Origin: Nocardia sienata NBRC 100364
Lineage (GTDB): Bacteria; Actinomycetota; Actinomycetes; Mycobacteriales; Mycobacteriaceae
Direction of reading: 5' to 3'
Assembly (NCBI RefSeq): GCF_001613205.1
Contig: NZ_BDBX01000049.1
Span: forward strand, 24,152-88,151
Length of the DNA: 64,000 bases
In this document: in pieces, positions 7,535-16,079 of the stretch
How the letters are laid out: each line of letters starts with the position of its first letter
How positions within the stretch are numbered: the stretch's first letter is position 1
The notes under the pieces: model-generated
What the model saw: the letters and a program-made list of their open reading frames with translations, nothing else
What the model was told of the DNA's origin: nothing
The model's database searches: none
Made by a program: the position numbers and the translations under genes

Positions 7535-8989
7535 ATGGCCTCAGAATCCGAAGTTCTCGCATCCGTACCGAAACAACTGTGGATCGGCGGACCCGTCGAT
7601 GCGACCGGCGGGGGTACCTTCCCGGTGCACAATCCAGCGAACGGCGAGGTTATCGCCGAGGTCGCGGACGGAACCCCGGATGACGCCGTGCGGGCACTGG
7701 ATGCCGCGGCGGCGGCCCAGGTGGATTGGGCGGCCACCCCGGCGCGCGAGCGCGGTGAGATCCTGCGGGCGGTCTTCGAGCGCATCACCGCGCGCGCCGA
7801 GGAATTCGCGCTGCTGATGACCCTGGAGATGGGCAAGGCCCTGCCGGAGAGCCGTAACGAGGTCCGCTACGGTGCCGAGTTCTTCCGCTGGTTCAGCGAG
7901 GAGGCCGCACGGATCCACGGTCGCTATCTACACGCGCCGTCGGGTACCGGCCGCATCCTGGTACATAAACAGCCGGTCGGTCCGTGTCTGGCGATCACCC
8001 CGTGGAACTTCCCGCTCGCGATGGGTACCCGCAAGATCGGCCCCGCGCTGGCGGCGGGCTGCACCATGATCGTCAAACCGGCTTCGGCGACCCCGCTCAC
8101 CATGTTGCTGCTGGCGAAGCTGTGCTCCGAGGCCGGTCTGCCCGACGGTGTGCTGTCGGTGATCACCTCCCGCCGGTCCGGTGCGGTGACGCAGCCGCTG
8201 CTCGACGATCCCCGGTTGCGCAAGCTCACTTTCACCGGCTCCACCGAGGTCGGTCGCACCCTCGTCGAGAAATCGGCCTCCGGCCTGCTGCGCACCTCGA
8301 TGGAACTCGGCGGGAACGCGCCGTTCGTGGTGTTCGACGACGCCGATATCGACGCGGCCGTCGAGGGGGCCCTGCTGGCCAAGCTGCGCAACGGCGGTGA
8401 GGCGTGCACCGCGGCCAACCGCTTCCACGTACACCGCGCGGTGGTCGAGGAGTTCACCGAGAAGTTCGTGGCGGCGATCAACTCACAGGTCCGGATGGGT
8501 CCGGGTACCGATCCGGACACCACGCTCGGTCCGCTGGTCAGCGAGGACCAGCTGAACACCGTCGCCGAACTGGTCGACGACGCGGTCGGCGCGGGCGCGT
8601 CGGTCCGGGTCGGTGGGAAGGCTCCGGGCGGCCCGGGCTGGTTCTATCCGGCGACCGTGCTCACCGATATCCCCGCGCGGGCACGCATCCTCCGCGAGGA
8701 GGTTTTCGGCCCGGTCGCGCCGATCGTCGCCTTCGATACCGAGGAGGAGGGGCTGGCCGCCGCCAACGACACCGAGTTCGGCCTGGTGAGCTATATCTAC
8801 ACCCGGGACCTCGACCGGGCGCTGCGGGTGGCCGAGGGGCTGGAGAGCGGAATGGTGGGGGTGAACCGCGGGGTGATCTCGGACCCGGCGGCCCCGTTCG
8901 GTGGTGTCAAGGCCTCCGGTTTCGGCCGGGAAGGCGGCACCGAGGGGATCGAGGAATACCTGTCAACCAAGTACATCGCTATGACGTGA
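7535..8989 (+). CDS. gabD: NAD(P)-dependent succinate-semialdehyde dehydrogenase
   Basis: A 484-residue aldehyde dehydrogenase of the SSADH branch, oxidising succinate semialdehyde to succinate (GABA and related degradation, feeding the TCA cycle). Visible family marks: the NAD-site TPWNFPLAMGTRKIGPALAAG, KPASATPLT, FTGSTEVGR, the catalytic-base segment MELGGNAPFVV, the nucleophile segment GGEACTAANRF with the catalytic Cys, and the C-terminal PFGGVKASGFGREGG. The length is typical. The start ATG 7535 fits the family N-terminus. It is transcribed away from the peptide locus and ends at a clear hairpin terminator. Substrate is assigned from the family; other small aldehydes are possible. Confidence 0.9.
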   Translation: MASESEVLASVPKQLWIGGPVDATGGGTFPVHNPANGEVIAEVADGTPDDAVRALDAAAAAQVDWAATPARERGEILRAVFERITARAEEFALLMTLEMGKALPESRNEVRYGAEFFRWFSEEAARIHGRYLHAPSGTGRILVHKQPVGPCLAITPWNFPLAMGTRKIGPALAAGCTMIVKPASATPLTMLLLAKLCSEAGLPDGVLSVITSRRSGAVTQPLLDDPRLRKLTFTGSTEVGRTLVEKSASGLLRTSMELGGNAPFVVFDDADIDAAVEGALLAKLRNGGEACTAANRFHVHRAVVEEFTEKFVAAINSQVRMGPGTDPDTTLGPLVSEDQLNTVAELVDDAVGAGASVRVGGKAPGGPGWFYPATVLTDIPARARILREEVFGPVAPIVAFDTEEEGLAAANDTEFGLVSYIYTRDLDRALRVAEGLESGMVGVNRGVISDPAAPFGGVKASGFGREGGTEGIEEYLSTKYIAMT

Positions 8990-8998
8990 CAGACAGTA

Positions 8999-9035
8999 CG
9001 AACCGCCCTGGGGCGTGGTCACCCGGGGCGGTTCG
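8999..9035 (+). terminator. Rho-independent-type hairpin after gabD
   Basis: CGAACCGCCC pairs with GGGCGGTTCG across a short GC-rich loop, 10 bp after the gabD stop. It sits between convergent gabD and chorismate mutase and may serve both. There is no long T run, as is usual in this group. Confidence 0.7.
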
Positions 9036-9081
9036 TGAGGTTGCGGCGGTCTGCGGGCCGCCGCGTCGGTTCTGTTGGGAC

Positions 9082-9393
9082 CTAGCGGCCGAGACGTCCA
9101 CGCCCGAGGCGCAGCAGCAGCATCGCCAGGGTATGACCCTCCTGGCCGAGTTCGCTGAAGCGCTCCAGCACCTTCATCTCCCGGCTGTGCACCAGGCGGG
9201 TACCCCCGGAAGCCATCCGGGTCCGTCCGATTACCCGCGAGATCTCCGTTCGGCGCTTGATGGCCGTGAGGATCTCCGCATCCAGCCGGTCGATCTCCTT
9301 ACGGAGCTTTTCGATCTCGGCTTCGGTCCGAGGGAGCTCCGAGTCCGTGTCGGTAGTCGAACCCGACCCGGTCGCCGTAGCGGGTGTGCTCAT
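9082..9393 (-). CDS. Chorismate mutase (AroQ type, intracellular)
   Basis: Converts chorismate to prephenate at the entry to Phe/Tyr biosynthesis. The 103-residue all-helical protein matches the mycobacterial intracellular enzyme (Rv0948c): EIDRLDAEIL with the first-helix residues, IKRRTEISRVIG, the conserved RMASGGTRLVHSREMKVLERF and the C-terminal LLLRLGRGRLG. In mycobacteria that C-terminus contacts DAHP synthase, which activates the mutase. The C-terminal Leu-Gly-Arg rich tail needed for this is preserved here. It is divergent from uvrD1 with about 340 bp between; I see no other gene in that gap. Confidence 0.93.
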   Translation of the reverse strand: MSTPATATGSGSTTDTDSELPRTEAEIEKLRKEIDRLDAEILTAIKRRTEISRVIGRTRMASGGTRLVHSREMKVLERFSELGQEGHTLAMLLLRLGRGRLGR

Positions 9394-9732
9394 TTCTCAT
9401 CTCCTCGTGTCAGAACCTGGATCGGCGCCGAGGCGCGTCGTGTTACCGATCCAGAGTTCTTCCACCGCGTGAAAAAGACCCGGCGGGTCTGGTAGTGCCG
9501 TGCCCCCTTACCTGCCCCTCCGGGCCTCAGGTGCCCGGTCTGCGGCCCAGCTGTCCACACAACCGGCGCGGATGTTTCGCTGAAGGGCAAACCATATTGC
9601 CAGTTTGCCACGGTAACCGATGTATGCAAAACGCTCACGGGTGGGGATATCGGACCGCCGCGTGGTCCCGGCGGCGACGAATTCGGCCGAGTGTTCGATC
9701 GTGTCGGGTCGCGGCGGTAGCGTGAACAGACG

Positions 9733-12456
9733 ATGGACACCACCGCGGCAGCACTTCGTTCGGATTCGCACAATTCCCGTGCCACCACCTCCGCCGCCGG
9801 CTCACCGGAGCCCGGCGCGGCGCCGGAGGCCGCGACCCTGCCCGGCCCGGAGCTATCCGGTGCCGACCGCCGGGCGGCGGCGCCCGGCAGCCGCGAGCCC
9901 GGTGCTTCCGGCGGCCTCGCCGCGCTGCGGCAGCGGGTGCAGGCCGAGCAGGCGCAGCAGCGCACGGAGACCGCGCAGCGCCGGGCCGAGGAGGCCGAGC
10001 AGCTACTGGAGGGCCTCAACCCGCAGCAGCGCGCCGCCGTACTGCACACCGGGTCGCCCCTGCTGATCGTGGCCGGCGCGGGGTCGGGCAAGACCGCCGT
10101 GCTGACCCGCCGGATCGCCTATCTGCTGGCCGCGCGCGGGGCCACCCCAGGGCAGATCCTGGCCATCACCTTCACCAACAAAGCCGCCGCCGAGATGCGC
10201 GAGCGGGTCATCGGCCTGGTGGGCCCGCGCGCCGCCAGTATGTGGGTGTCGACCTTCCACTCGAGTTGTGTGCGGATCTTGCGCACTCAGTCGGCCCTGC
10301 TGGCCGGGCTGAACTCGAACTTCTCGATCTACGACGCCGACGATTCCCGGCGGCTGCTCACCATGATCGGCCGGGATCTGGAACTGGACGCCAAGAAGTA
10401 CACCCCACGGCTGCTCGCGACCGCCATCTCGAACCTGAAGAACGAGCTCGTCGGCCCGGAGCAGGCGAGCAGCGACGCGGAATTCGAGGACGCCGAGCTG
10501 CCGCGCGTCGTCGCCCGTGTCTACACCGAATACCAGCGGCGGTTACGCACGGCCAACGCGCTGGATTTCGACGACCTCATCGGCGAGACGGTCGCCCTGC
10601 TGCAACGGCATCCCGAGGTCGCCGAGTACTACCGCCGCCGCTTCCGGCACGTCCTGGTGGACGAATACCAGGACACCAACCACGCGCAGTACGTGCTGGT
10701 GCGGGAACTGGTCGGGCATCACAGCACGGGAGCCGCAACCGCCGGTGAAGCCGCCGATACCGATGCCGGCGCCGCGGCCGCCGCGCCGGACACCGAGGCC
10801 CCGGGGCCGGACGCCCATACGGTGCCGCCCAGCGAGCTCTGCGTGGTCGGTGACGCCGATCAGTCCATCTACGCCTTCCGCGGCGCCACCATCCGCAATA
10901 TCGAGGAATTCGAGCGCGATTTTCCCGACGCCGAGACCATTCTGCTGGAGCAGAACTACCGGTCCACGCAGAACATCCTGTCCGCGGCCAACTCGGTGAT
11001 CGCGCGCAACACCAACCGCCGCGACAAGCGGCTGTGGACCGACGCCGGTGAGGGGGAACTCATCACCGGCTACGTCGCCGACAACGAACACGACGAGGCG
11101 GCCTTCGTCGCCCGTGAGATCGACCGGCTGGTGGACGAGGGCGAGGCCGCCTACTCCGATATCGCGGTGTTCTACCGCACCAACAACAACTCCCGGGCGC
11201 TGGAGGAGATCTTCATCCGGATGGGCCTGCCCTACAAAGTGGTCGGCGGGGTCCGGTTCTACGAGCGCAAAGAGGTGCGCGATATCGTCGCCTACCTGCG
11301 CGTGCTGGAGAATCCGGAGGATGCGGTGAGCCTGCGCCGGATCCTCAACACTCCACGGCGCGGTATCGGTGACCGCGCCGAAGCCTGTGTGGCAGTGCAC
11401 GCCGAACAGCGCGGTATCGGTTTCGCCGAGGCACTACGCGATGCCGCCGCCGGTGAGGTCGCACTGCTGAACACCCGGGCGCGTAACGCCATCGCCGGAT
11501 TCGTCGCGCTGCTCGAGCAGATCCGGGCCGCCGGGGAAATGGACGAGGTCGATTTCCCCGATGTGGGCGCGGTGGTCGAGGCAGTACTGGACCGCACCGG
11601 ATACCGGGCGGAACTCGAGGCCTCCGACGATCCGCAGGACGGCGCGCGACTGGACAACCTGAACGAACTCGTCAGCGTCGCCAGGGAGTTCAGCTCCGAA
11701 GCCCGCAACGCTCTCGAGGCCGCGCGGGCCGAGGGTCTGGCACCGGAAACCGGCGAGGGTGAACCCGAACCCGGTTCGCTGGCCGCCTTCCTGGAACGTG
11801 TATCGCTGGTGGCCGATGCCGACCAGATACCCGAAGAGGGTTCGGGCATGGTCACCATGATGACCTTGCACACCGCCAAGGGCCTGGAATTCCCGGTGGT
11901 CTTCGTGACCGGATGGGAGGACGGCCAGTTCCCGCATCTGCGGGCCCTCGGCGACCCTGCCGAACTGGCCGAGGAACGCCGGCTGGCCTATGTGGGGATC
12001 ACCCGGGCCCGGCGTCGCCTCTATCTCACCCGCGCGGTGGTCCGCTCGGCGTGGGGGCAGCCGGTGTTCAATCCGGAGTCCAGGTTCCTGCAGGAGGTGC
12101 CGGACCATCTGATCGATTGGAAGCGGCTGGAACCGGCACGGTCGTCTGCCCCCACGCAGTACGGCCGCCGCCGTGGGGCCGACTCGAGCGAGGAGGATTG
12201 GACCGGCGGCTGGCCGCAGTCGCGGGAGGCGCGGCCCGGTATCCGAGAGACCCGCCCGGCCCGGCGTGGCGTGTCCCGGAACAATGTCGGCCTGGTACTG
12301 GCGGTCGGCGACCGGGTCAGCGACGACAAGTACGGTCTCGGCCGGGTGGTCGCCGCGGACGGGGTGGGTGATATGGCCAGTGTGACGATCGATTTCGGGA
12401 CCAGCGGCACCATCCGGCTCATCCCGAAGTTCAGTCAGACCCTGACCAAGCTGTAG
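9733..12456 (+). CDS. uvrD1: UvrD/PcrA-type superfamily 1A DNA helicase
   Basis: ATP-dependent 3'-5' DNA helicase used in nucleotide excision repair and replication-fork upkeep. The 907-residue product has a 90-residue Ala/Glu/Gln-rich, coiled-coil-prone N-terminal extension, then the Q motif LNPQQRAAV, Walker A AGAGSGKT (about 114-121), TFTNKAAAEM, VDEYQDTN, GDADQSIYAFRGA, QNYRST, VTMMTLHTAKGLEFPVVF and YVGITRARRRLYL. An unusual Ala/Asp-rich insert of about 40 residues separates the Walker B segment from motif III. The C-terminus (VGDRVSDDKYGLGRV to the end) is the Tudor-like domain that in PcrA and UvrD binds RNA polymerase. ATG 9733 is the first start consistent with the frame. In M. tuberculosis the equivalent is Rv0949, in the same setting. 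Confidence 0.95.
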   Translation: MDTTAAALRSDSHNSRATTSAAGSPEPGAAPEAATLPGPELSGADRRAAAPGSREPGASGGLAALRQRVQAEQAQQRTETAQRRAEEAEQLLEGLNPQQRAAVLHTGSPLLIVAGAGSGKTAVLTRRIAYLLAARGATPGQILAITFTNKAAAEMRERVIGLVGPRAASMWVSTFHSSCVRILRTQSALLAGLNSNFSIYDADDSRRLLTMIGRDLELDAKKYTPRLLATAISNLKNELVGPEQASSDAEFEDAELPRVVARVYTEYQRRLRTANALDFDDLIGETVALLQRHPEVAEYYRRRFRHVLVDEYQDTNHAQYVLVRELVGHHSTGAATAGEAADTDAGAAAAAPDTEAPGPDAHTVPPSELCVVGDADQSIYAFRGATIRNIEEFERDFPDAETILLEQNYRSTQNILSAANSVIARNTNRRDKRLWTDAGEGELITGYVADNEHDEAAFVAREIDRLVDEGEAAYSDIAVFYRTNNNSRALEEIFIRMGLPYKVVGGVRFYERKEVRDIVAYLRVLENPEDAVSLRRILNTPRRGIGDRAEACVAVHAEQRGIGFAEALRDAAAGEVALLNTRARNAIAGFVALLEQIRAAGEMDEVDFPDVGAVVEAVLDRTGYRAELEASDDPQDGARLDNLNELVSVAREFSSEARNALEAARAEGLAPETGEGEPEPGSLAAFLERVSLVADADQIPEEGSGMVTMMTLHTAKGLEFPVVFVTGWEDGQFPHLRALGDPAELAEERRLAYVGITRARRRLYLTRAVVRSAWGQPVFNPESRFLQEVPDHLIDWKRLEPARSSAPTQYGRRRGADSSEEDWTGGWPQSREARPGIRETRPARRGVSRNNVGLVLAVGDRVSDDKYGLGRVVAADGVGDMASVTIDFGTSGTIRLIPKFSQTLTKL

Positions 12457-12494
12457 CGCTCCCGCGGGGCGGGGCCGCGCGGTAGGTTCCGATC

Positions 12495-12920
12495 ATGGAG
12501 TCTGTCGCGCAGCATCTGTTGTGGTTCCTACCGATGCTATGGCTCGGCATGGTGCTGGCCATCTCGTTCCTGGAAGCGCCGCTGAAGTTCCGCGCGCCCG
12601 GGGTCACCACCGAACTCGGGCTGGGGATCGGGCGGCTGGTGTTCCGGGCGCTGAATACCGTGGAGGCCGTACTCGCGGCGGTGCTGCTGATGGCGGCCGT
12701 CGTGCTGACGCCTCCTGGAGCGGTGTGGGTGTGGCTCGTGATCGCGGCGGTGATCCTGGTGGTCCAGTTGGCCGTGGTGCGTCCGCCGCTGTCGCGTCGC
12801 TCGGATCGGGTGCTCGCGGGTGAGGAGCTACCGCGTTCGACGGCGCACTACTGGTACATCGGGCTGGAGATCGCCAAGGTGATCGCGTTGATCGGGCTGG
12901 CGATCGCCGCCGCACCGTGA
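12495..12920 (+). CDS. Four-helix integral membrane protein of unknown function
   Basis: A 141-residue protein that is almost entirely hydrophobic: segments at about residues 10-28, 55-75, 78-98 and 120-140, with a short basic loop (RPPLSRRSDRV) between the third and fourth. There is no recognisable catalytic motif. It starts 38 bp after uvrD1 on the same strand and could be co-transcribed with it. It ends at the hairpin 12932-12968, facing the M23 peptidase gene. Its function is unknown. Confidence 0.75.
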   Translation: MESVAQHLLWFLPMLWLGMVLAISFLEAPLKFRAPGVTTELGLGIGRLVFRALNTVEAVLAAVLLMAAVVLTPPGAVWVWLVIAAVILVVQLAVVRPPLSRRSDRVLAGEELPRSTAHYWYIGLEIAKVIALIGLAIAAAP

Positions 12921-12931
12921 AATCAGCCCCG

Positions 12932-12968
12932 GCCGGGTGCCGGCGAGATCGGTGGCGTGGCACCCGGC
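12932..12968. terminator. Bidirectional hairpin between convergent genes
   Basis: GCCGGGTGCC pairs exactly with GGCACCCGGC over a 17-bp spacer, between the stops of the membrane protein gene and the M23 peptidase gene. Confidence 0.65.
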
Positions 12969-12990
12969 GGGTGGAGCGGGGAGTGGCCGG

Positions 12991-14265
12991 TCAGTCGCCG
13001 TTGCCGGTCAAGCTGATCCCTCGGGTGGCCAGCCACGGCACCGGGTCGATCTTGTCGCTGCCGTTGAGCCACACCTCGAAGTGGCAGTGCGGGCCCGTGG
13101 AGAACCCACGGTTGCCCATTGTGGCGATCTGGTCGCCGGCGAATACGTATTCGCCCACCGAAACGGTGGTGGTGTCGACATGTCCGTAGACGGTGACGGT
13201 GCCGTCGGCGTGCAGCAGGCGTACCCACATCCCGAAACCCGAGGCGGGCCCGGCATCGATGACCTCACCGTCGGCCACCGCGTAGATCGGGGTGCCGATG
13301 GGTCCGGCCACGTCGATTCCGAGATGCTGGACGCCCCAGCGGGCGCCGAATCCGGACGTGTACGCGCCGCTGGTGAATTTCGCGAACAGCGGGCGGAACT
13401 TGGCTTCTTCGGCCTGGGCCAGATCCTCTGCGAATTGGGCCCCGTTGGCCAGTATCTCGCCGAATCGGCTGGTGTCGACCGGGAGATTGCCGCCGAGCAT
13501 CTGCGGTGATGCCGTGTTCGATGCGGCGGCCGGATCCTCGGTGGCCATCGACTGGGCAGCGATCTCGTGGACCGACCCGGCCGCCTCGTAATCGGTGGTC
13601 TGCTGTGCCTGTTTGTGATCGGTGGGTTCGGCGGTGGCGCACTGCCCCGCGGCCACCACGGCGCCCGCGGCCACCGCGACGACCGCGGCGCGGCCTTTGA
13701 GCGCGGACGGCGGGGCAGCCACCCGGTGCGCGCCCCGGGAGCGGGACTGCCGGGTTTCTCCGGGGGTGTCGTCGGTGACGGGCGCGCTCTCCAGCGCCTC
13801 GGCGATCGTCGTGGGCGCGGCGTAGTGGTCGGTTTCCGCTCGGCCGCGCGGTTCATAGGGTGCGGGGTCGGGCCAGGACTGCGCAGGCGTGTCGGACCAG
13901 GACTGCGCCTCGGTCCAGCTCTGGTGGGTGTTCCAGTTCGGATCGCTGTGCCAGACGGGCTTGTCGTTCTGCTGCCACCCGCCCTGCTGCCAGTTGTCCT
14001 GAGCCTGCTGCTCACCACCGGACCAGCCGTCGGCCCGGGAATCGGCCCAGCCCTGGTTCGTCGCCCAGAAGTCGTCGGCGGCGGTGCGGTGGGCATCGGC
14101 GGCGGCCGAGGCGGCAGCGGTATTCAGGGGGCGCCTGCGGGTCCGGCTGTCACCGGGTGTGCCGAACGCGTTGAACGGCCGGTCCGCTTCGGCCGGCTGC
14201 GCGTTCTCGTGCCGGAGCCGGGCGCGACCGTCGGGGTGGGCGTCGAGGGTGCCGCGGTGGTTCAT
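12991..14265 (-). CDS. M23-family zinc metallopeptidase (peptidoglycan endopeptidase), membrane-anchored
   Basis: A 424-residue LytM/M23 protein predicted to cut peptidoglycan cross-links outside the membrane; equivalent in position to Rv0950c. Residues 1-190 are an unusual cytoplasmic Trp/Gln/Ser/Asp-rich region with repeated SW and QQ units. A hydrophobic segment follows (about 195-215, AAVVAVAAGAVVAAG), then a linker and the M23 domain from about residue 300. Zinc ligands visible are H314 and D318 (QHLGID) and the HxH of GPHCHFEVW (393/395), so the enzyme should be active. The start at ATG 14265 has no convincing ribosome site, but no upstream in-frame start exists before a stop. A CRP-like palindrome lies about 295 bp upstream. 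Confidence 0.88.
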   Translation of the reverse strand: MNHRGTLDAHPDGRARLRHENAQPAEADRPFNAFGTPGDSRTRRRPLNTAAASAAADAHRTAADDFWATNQGWADSRADGWSGGEQQAQDNWQQGGWQQNDKPVWHSDPNWNTHQSWTEAQSWSDTPAQSWPDPAPYEPRGRAETDHYAAPTTIAEALESAPVTDDTPGETRQSRSRGAHRVAAPPSALKGRAAVVAVAAGAVVAAGQCATAEPTDHKQAQQTTDYEAAGSVHEIAAQSMATEDPAAASNTASPQMLGGNLPVDTSRFGEILANGAQFAEDLAQAEEAKFRPLFAKFTSGAYTSGFGARWGVQHLGIDVAGPIGTPIYAVADGEVIDAGPASGFGMWVRLLHADGTVTVYGHVDTTTVSVGEYVFAGDQIATMGNRGFSTGPHCHFEVWLNGSDKIDPVPWLATRGISLTGNGD

Positions 14266-14873
14266 CGGCCGGTTCGCATCCGAGTGGCACCGGGCTTCCG
14301 GCCGGTGGTGCGGGGATGCGAGGCCGGAAAGGCTGCTGCCGAACGGCTCTGCGACTGCGGAGCGGGGTGCTGCGTCAAGCTGCCGTCCTCTCTAAACCTG
14401 CTCTGGGAGCAATATCACGGAGATCTCTACTCGCGGAACAACCGGGTGCGCAAGCATCCACGCTGTGCAACGTTTGTGATCGGCCTGTGACATCGACCGG
14501 CTTCGACGGTAACGAAACGATTGCGACGCGGCAAGCGGTAGGACGTTTCCAAACGTTACTGTGACATTGATCACGTTTCCGTCGCGGGTAGAGCTCACGG
14601 TCGGACACGGTGTCCTGTGATCTCGCGGCCGCGATCCGCGTTCTCGCGCCGACGGTCGCCGCGCACCGCCTGCGGCTCACCTGAAAGCTACTCGTCGGTA
14701 GCCTTGGCCTGCGTCTTTACCCTCCCCGCGGGAAAGCTCGTGACCTGCGCCACTTAGGATGAACGTGCCCGATCGGGTGTGCCTGTGAGTGGTTAGAGTC
14801 CGAACGACCCGCTACCGACGTCGGGCCGCCAACAAAGACGTTGTCATAGCAACGCAGACGAGACGGTGAGTAC
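14266..14873. other. Divergent intergenic region M23 peptidase / sucC
   Basis: This 608-bp non-coding stretch carries the promoters of both genes. It contains the CRP-like palindrome at 14560-14575 and, on the minus strand, a purine-rich AGAGAGGACGG near 14390. I looked for conserved cores of the c-di-AMP (ydaO) riboswitch, which often precedes actinobacterial wall hydrolases, and did not find a convincing one. I see no convincing gene in it. Confidence 0.6.
14560..14575. promoter_or_regulatory. CRP/GlxR-type binding site
   Basis: TGTGACATTGATCACG matches the TGTGA-N6-TCACA consensus of the actinobacterial CRP-family regulators at 9 of 10 arm positions. It lies about 300 bp from both the M23 peptidase and sucC starts, so either could be the target. 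cAMP-CRP control of wall hydrolases and TCA genes is known in mycobacteria and corynebacteria. Confidence 0.55.
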
Positions 14874-16037
14874 ATGGATCTCTTCGAATATCAGGCGAAG
14901 GAGCTCTTCGTAAAGCACGGGGTGCCTTCGTCGGAAGGCCGCGTGACCGACACTGCCGAGGACGCCCGCGCCATCGCCGCGGAAATCGGCAAACCGGTGA
15001 TGATCAAGTCCCAGGTGAAGGTCGGCGGTCGCGGCAAGGCCGGTGGCGTGAAGTACGCGGCCACCCCGGAGGACGCGTTCACCCACGGGCAGAACATCCT
15101 CGGCCTGGACATCAAGGGTCACATCACCAAGAAGATTCTGGTGGCCGAGGCGAAGGACATCGCCGAGGAGTACTACATCTCCTTCCTGCTCGATCGCGCC
15201 AACCGCACCTACCTGGCCATGTGCTCGGTCGAGGGCGGTATGGAGATCGAAGAGGTCGCCGCCACCAAGCCCGACCGGCTGGCCAAGGTCGCGGTCGACG
15301 CGGTCAAGGGCGTCGACCTCGCGTTCGCCCGCTCGATCGCCGAGCAGGGCCACCTGCCCGCCGATGTGCTGGACGCCGCCGCGGTGACCATCCAGAAGCT
15401 GTGGGAGGTCTTCGTCAACGAGGACGCCACCCTGGTCGAGGTCAACCCGCTGGTCCGCACTCCGGACAACGAGATCCTCGCGCTCGACGGCAAGGTCACC
15501 CTGGACGAGAACGCCGACTTCCGGCACGCCGATCACGCGGAGTTCGCGGACAAGGACGCGACCGATCCGCTGGAGCTCAAGGCCAAGGAGAACGACCTCA
15601 ACTACGTCAAGCTCGACGGAGAGGTCGGCATCATCGGCAACGGCGCCGGTCTGGTCATGTCCACCCTGGACGTCGTCGCCTACGCGGGCGAGAAGCACAA
15701 CGGTGTCAAGCCGGCCAACTTCCTCGATATCGGTGGTGGCGCCTCGGCCGAGGTCATGGCCAACGGGCTCGACGTCATCCTGAACGATGCCCAGGTGAAG
15801 AGCGTTTTCGTGAACGTCTTCGGTGGCATCACCGCGTGCGACGCGGTCGCGAACGGCATCGTCAAGGCCCTCGAGATCCTGGGCGACGAAGCCAATAAGC
15901 CGCTGGTGGTCCGCCTGGACGGCAACCGGGTGGAAGAGGGTCGCAAGATCCTCGCCGAGGCCGCGCACCCGCTGGTGACGCTGGCACAGACCATGGACGA
16001 AGGCGCCGACAAGGCCGCCGAACTCGCGGCCCGCTGA
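14874..16037 (+). CDS. sucC: Succinyl-CoA synthetase, beta subunit
   Basis: ADP-forming succinate-CoA ligase beta subunit, which with SucD converts succinyl-CoA to succinate with substrate-level phosphorylation in the TCA cycle. The 387-residue protein has the N-terminal MDLFEYQAKELF, the ATP-grasp domain (KSQVKVGGRGKAGGVK, then EVNPLV) and the C-terminal CoA-ligase domain (ANFLDIGGGAS, VFVNVFGGITACD and RLDGNRVEEGR). The length is standard. It begins the sucCD operon; sucD follows after 42 bp. Confidence 0.97.
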   Translation: MDLFEYQAKELFVKHGVPSSEGRVTDTAEDARAIAAEIGKPVMIKSQVKVGGRGKAGGVKYAATPEDAFTHGQNILGLDIKGHITKKILVAEAKDIAEEYYISFLLDRANRTYLAMCSVEGGMEIEEVAATKPDRLAKVAVDAVKGVDLAFARSIAEQGHLPADVLDAAAVTIQKLWEVFVNEDATLVEVNPLVRTPDNEILALDGKVTLDENADFRHADHAEFADKDATDPLELKAKENDLNYVKLDGEVGIIGNGAGLVMSTLDVVAYAGEKHNGVKPANFLDIGGGASAEVMANGLDVILNDAQVKSVFVNVFGGITACDAVANGIVKALEILGDEANKPLVVRLDGNRVEEGRKILAEAAHPLVTLAQTMDEGADKAAELAAR

Positions 16038-16079
16038 GTCGACCTACCAGGGCACGCCCAGTAAAGGACACACAGAATT

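Noticed and set aside
14266..14560. c-di-AMP (ydaO) riboswitch before the M23 peptidase
   Set aside because: Such elements occur before actinobacterial wall hydrolases, but I could not find the conserved cores. A covariance-model scan would decide.
14375..14680. 101-codon minus-strand frame in the M23/sucC gap
   Set aside because: No ribosome site, no motif, and it runs over the CRP-like site.
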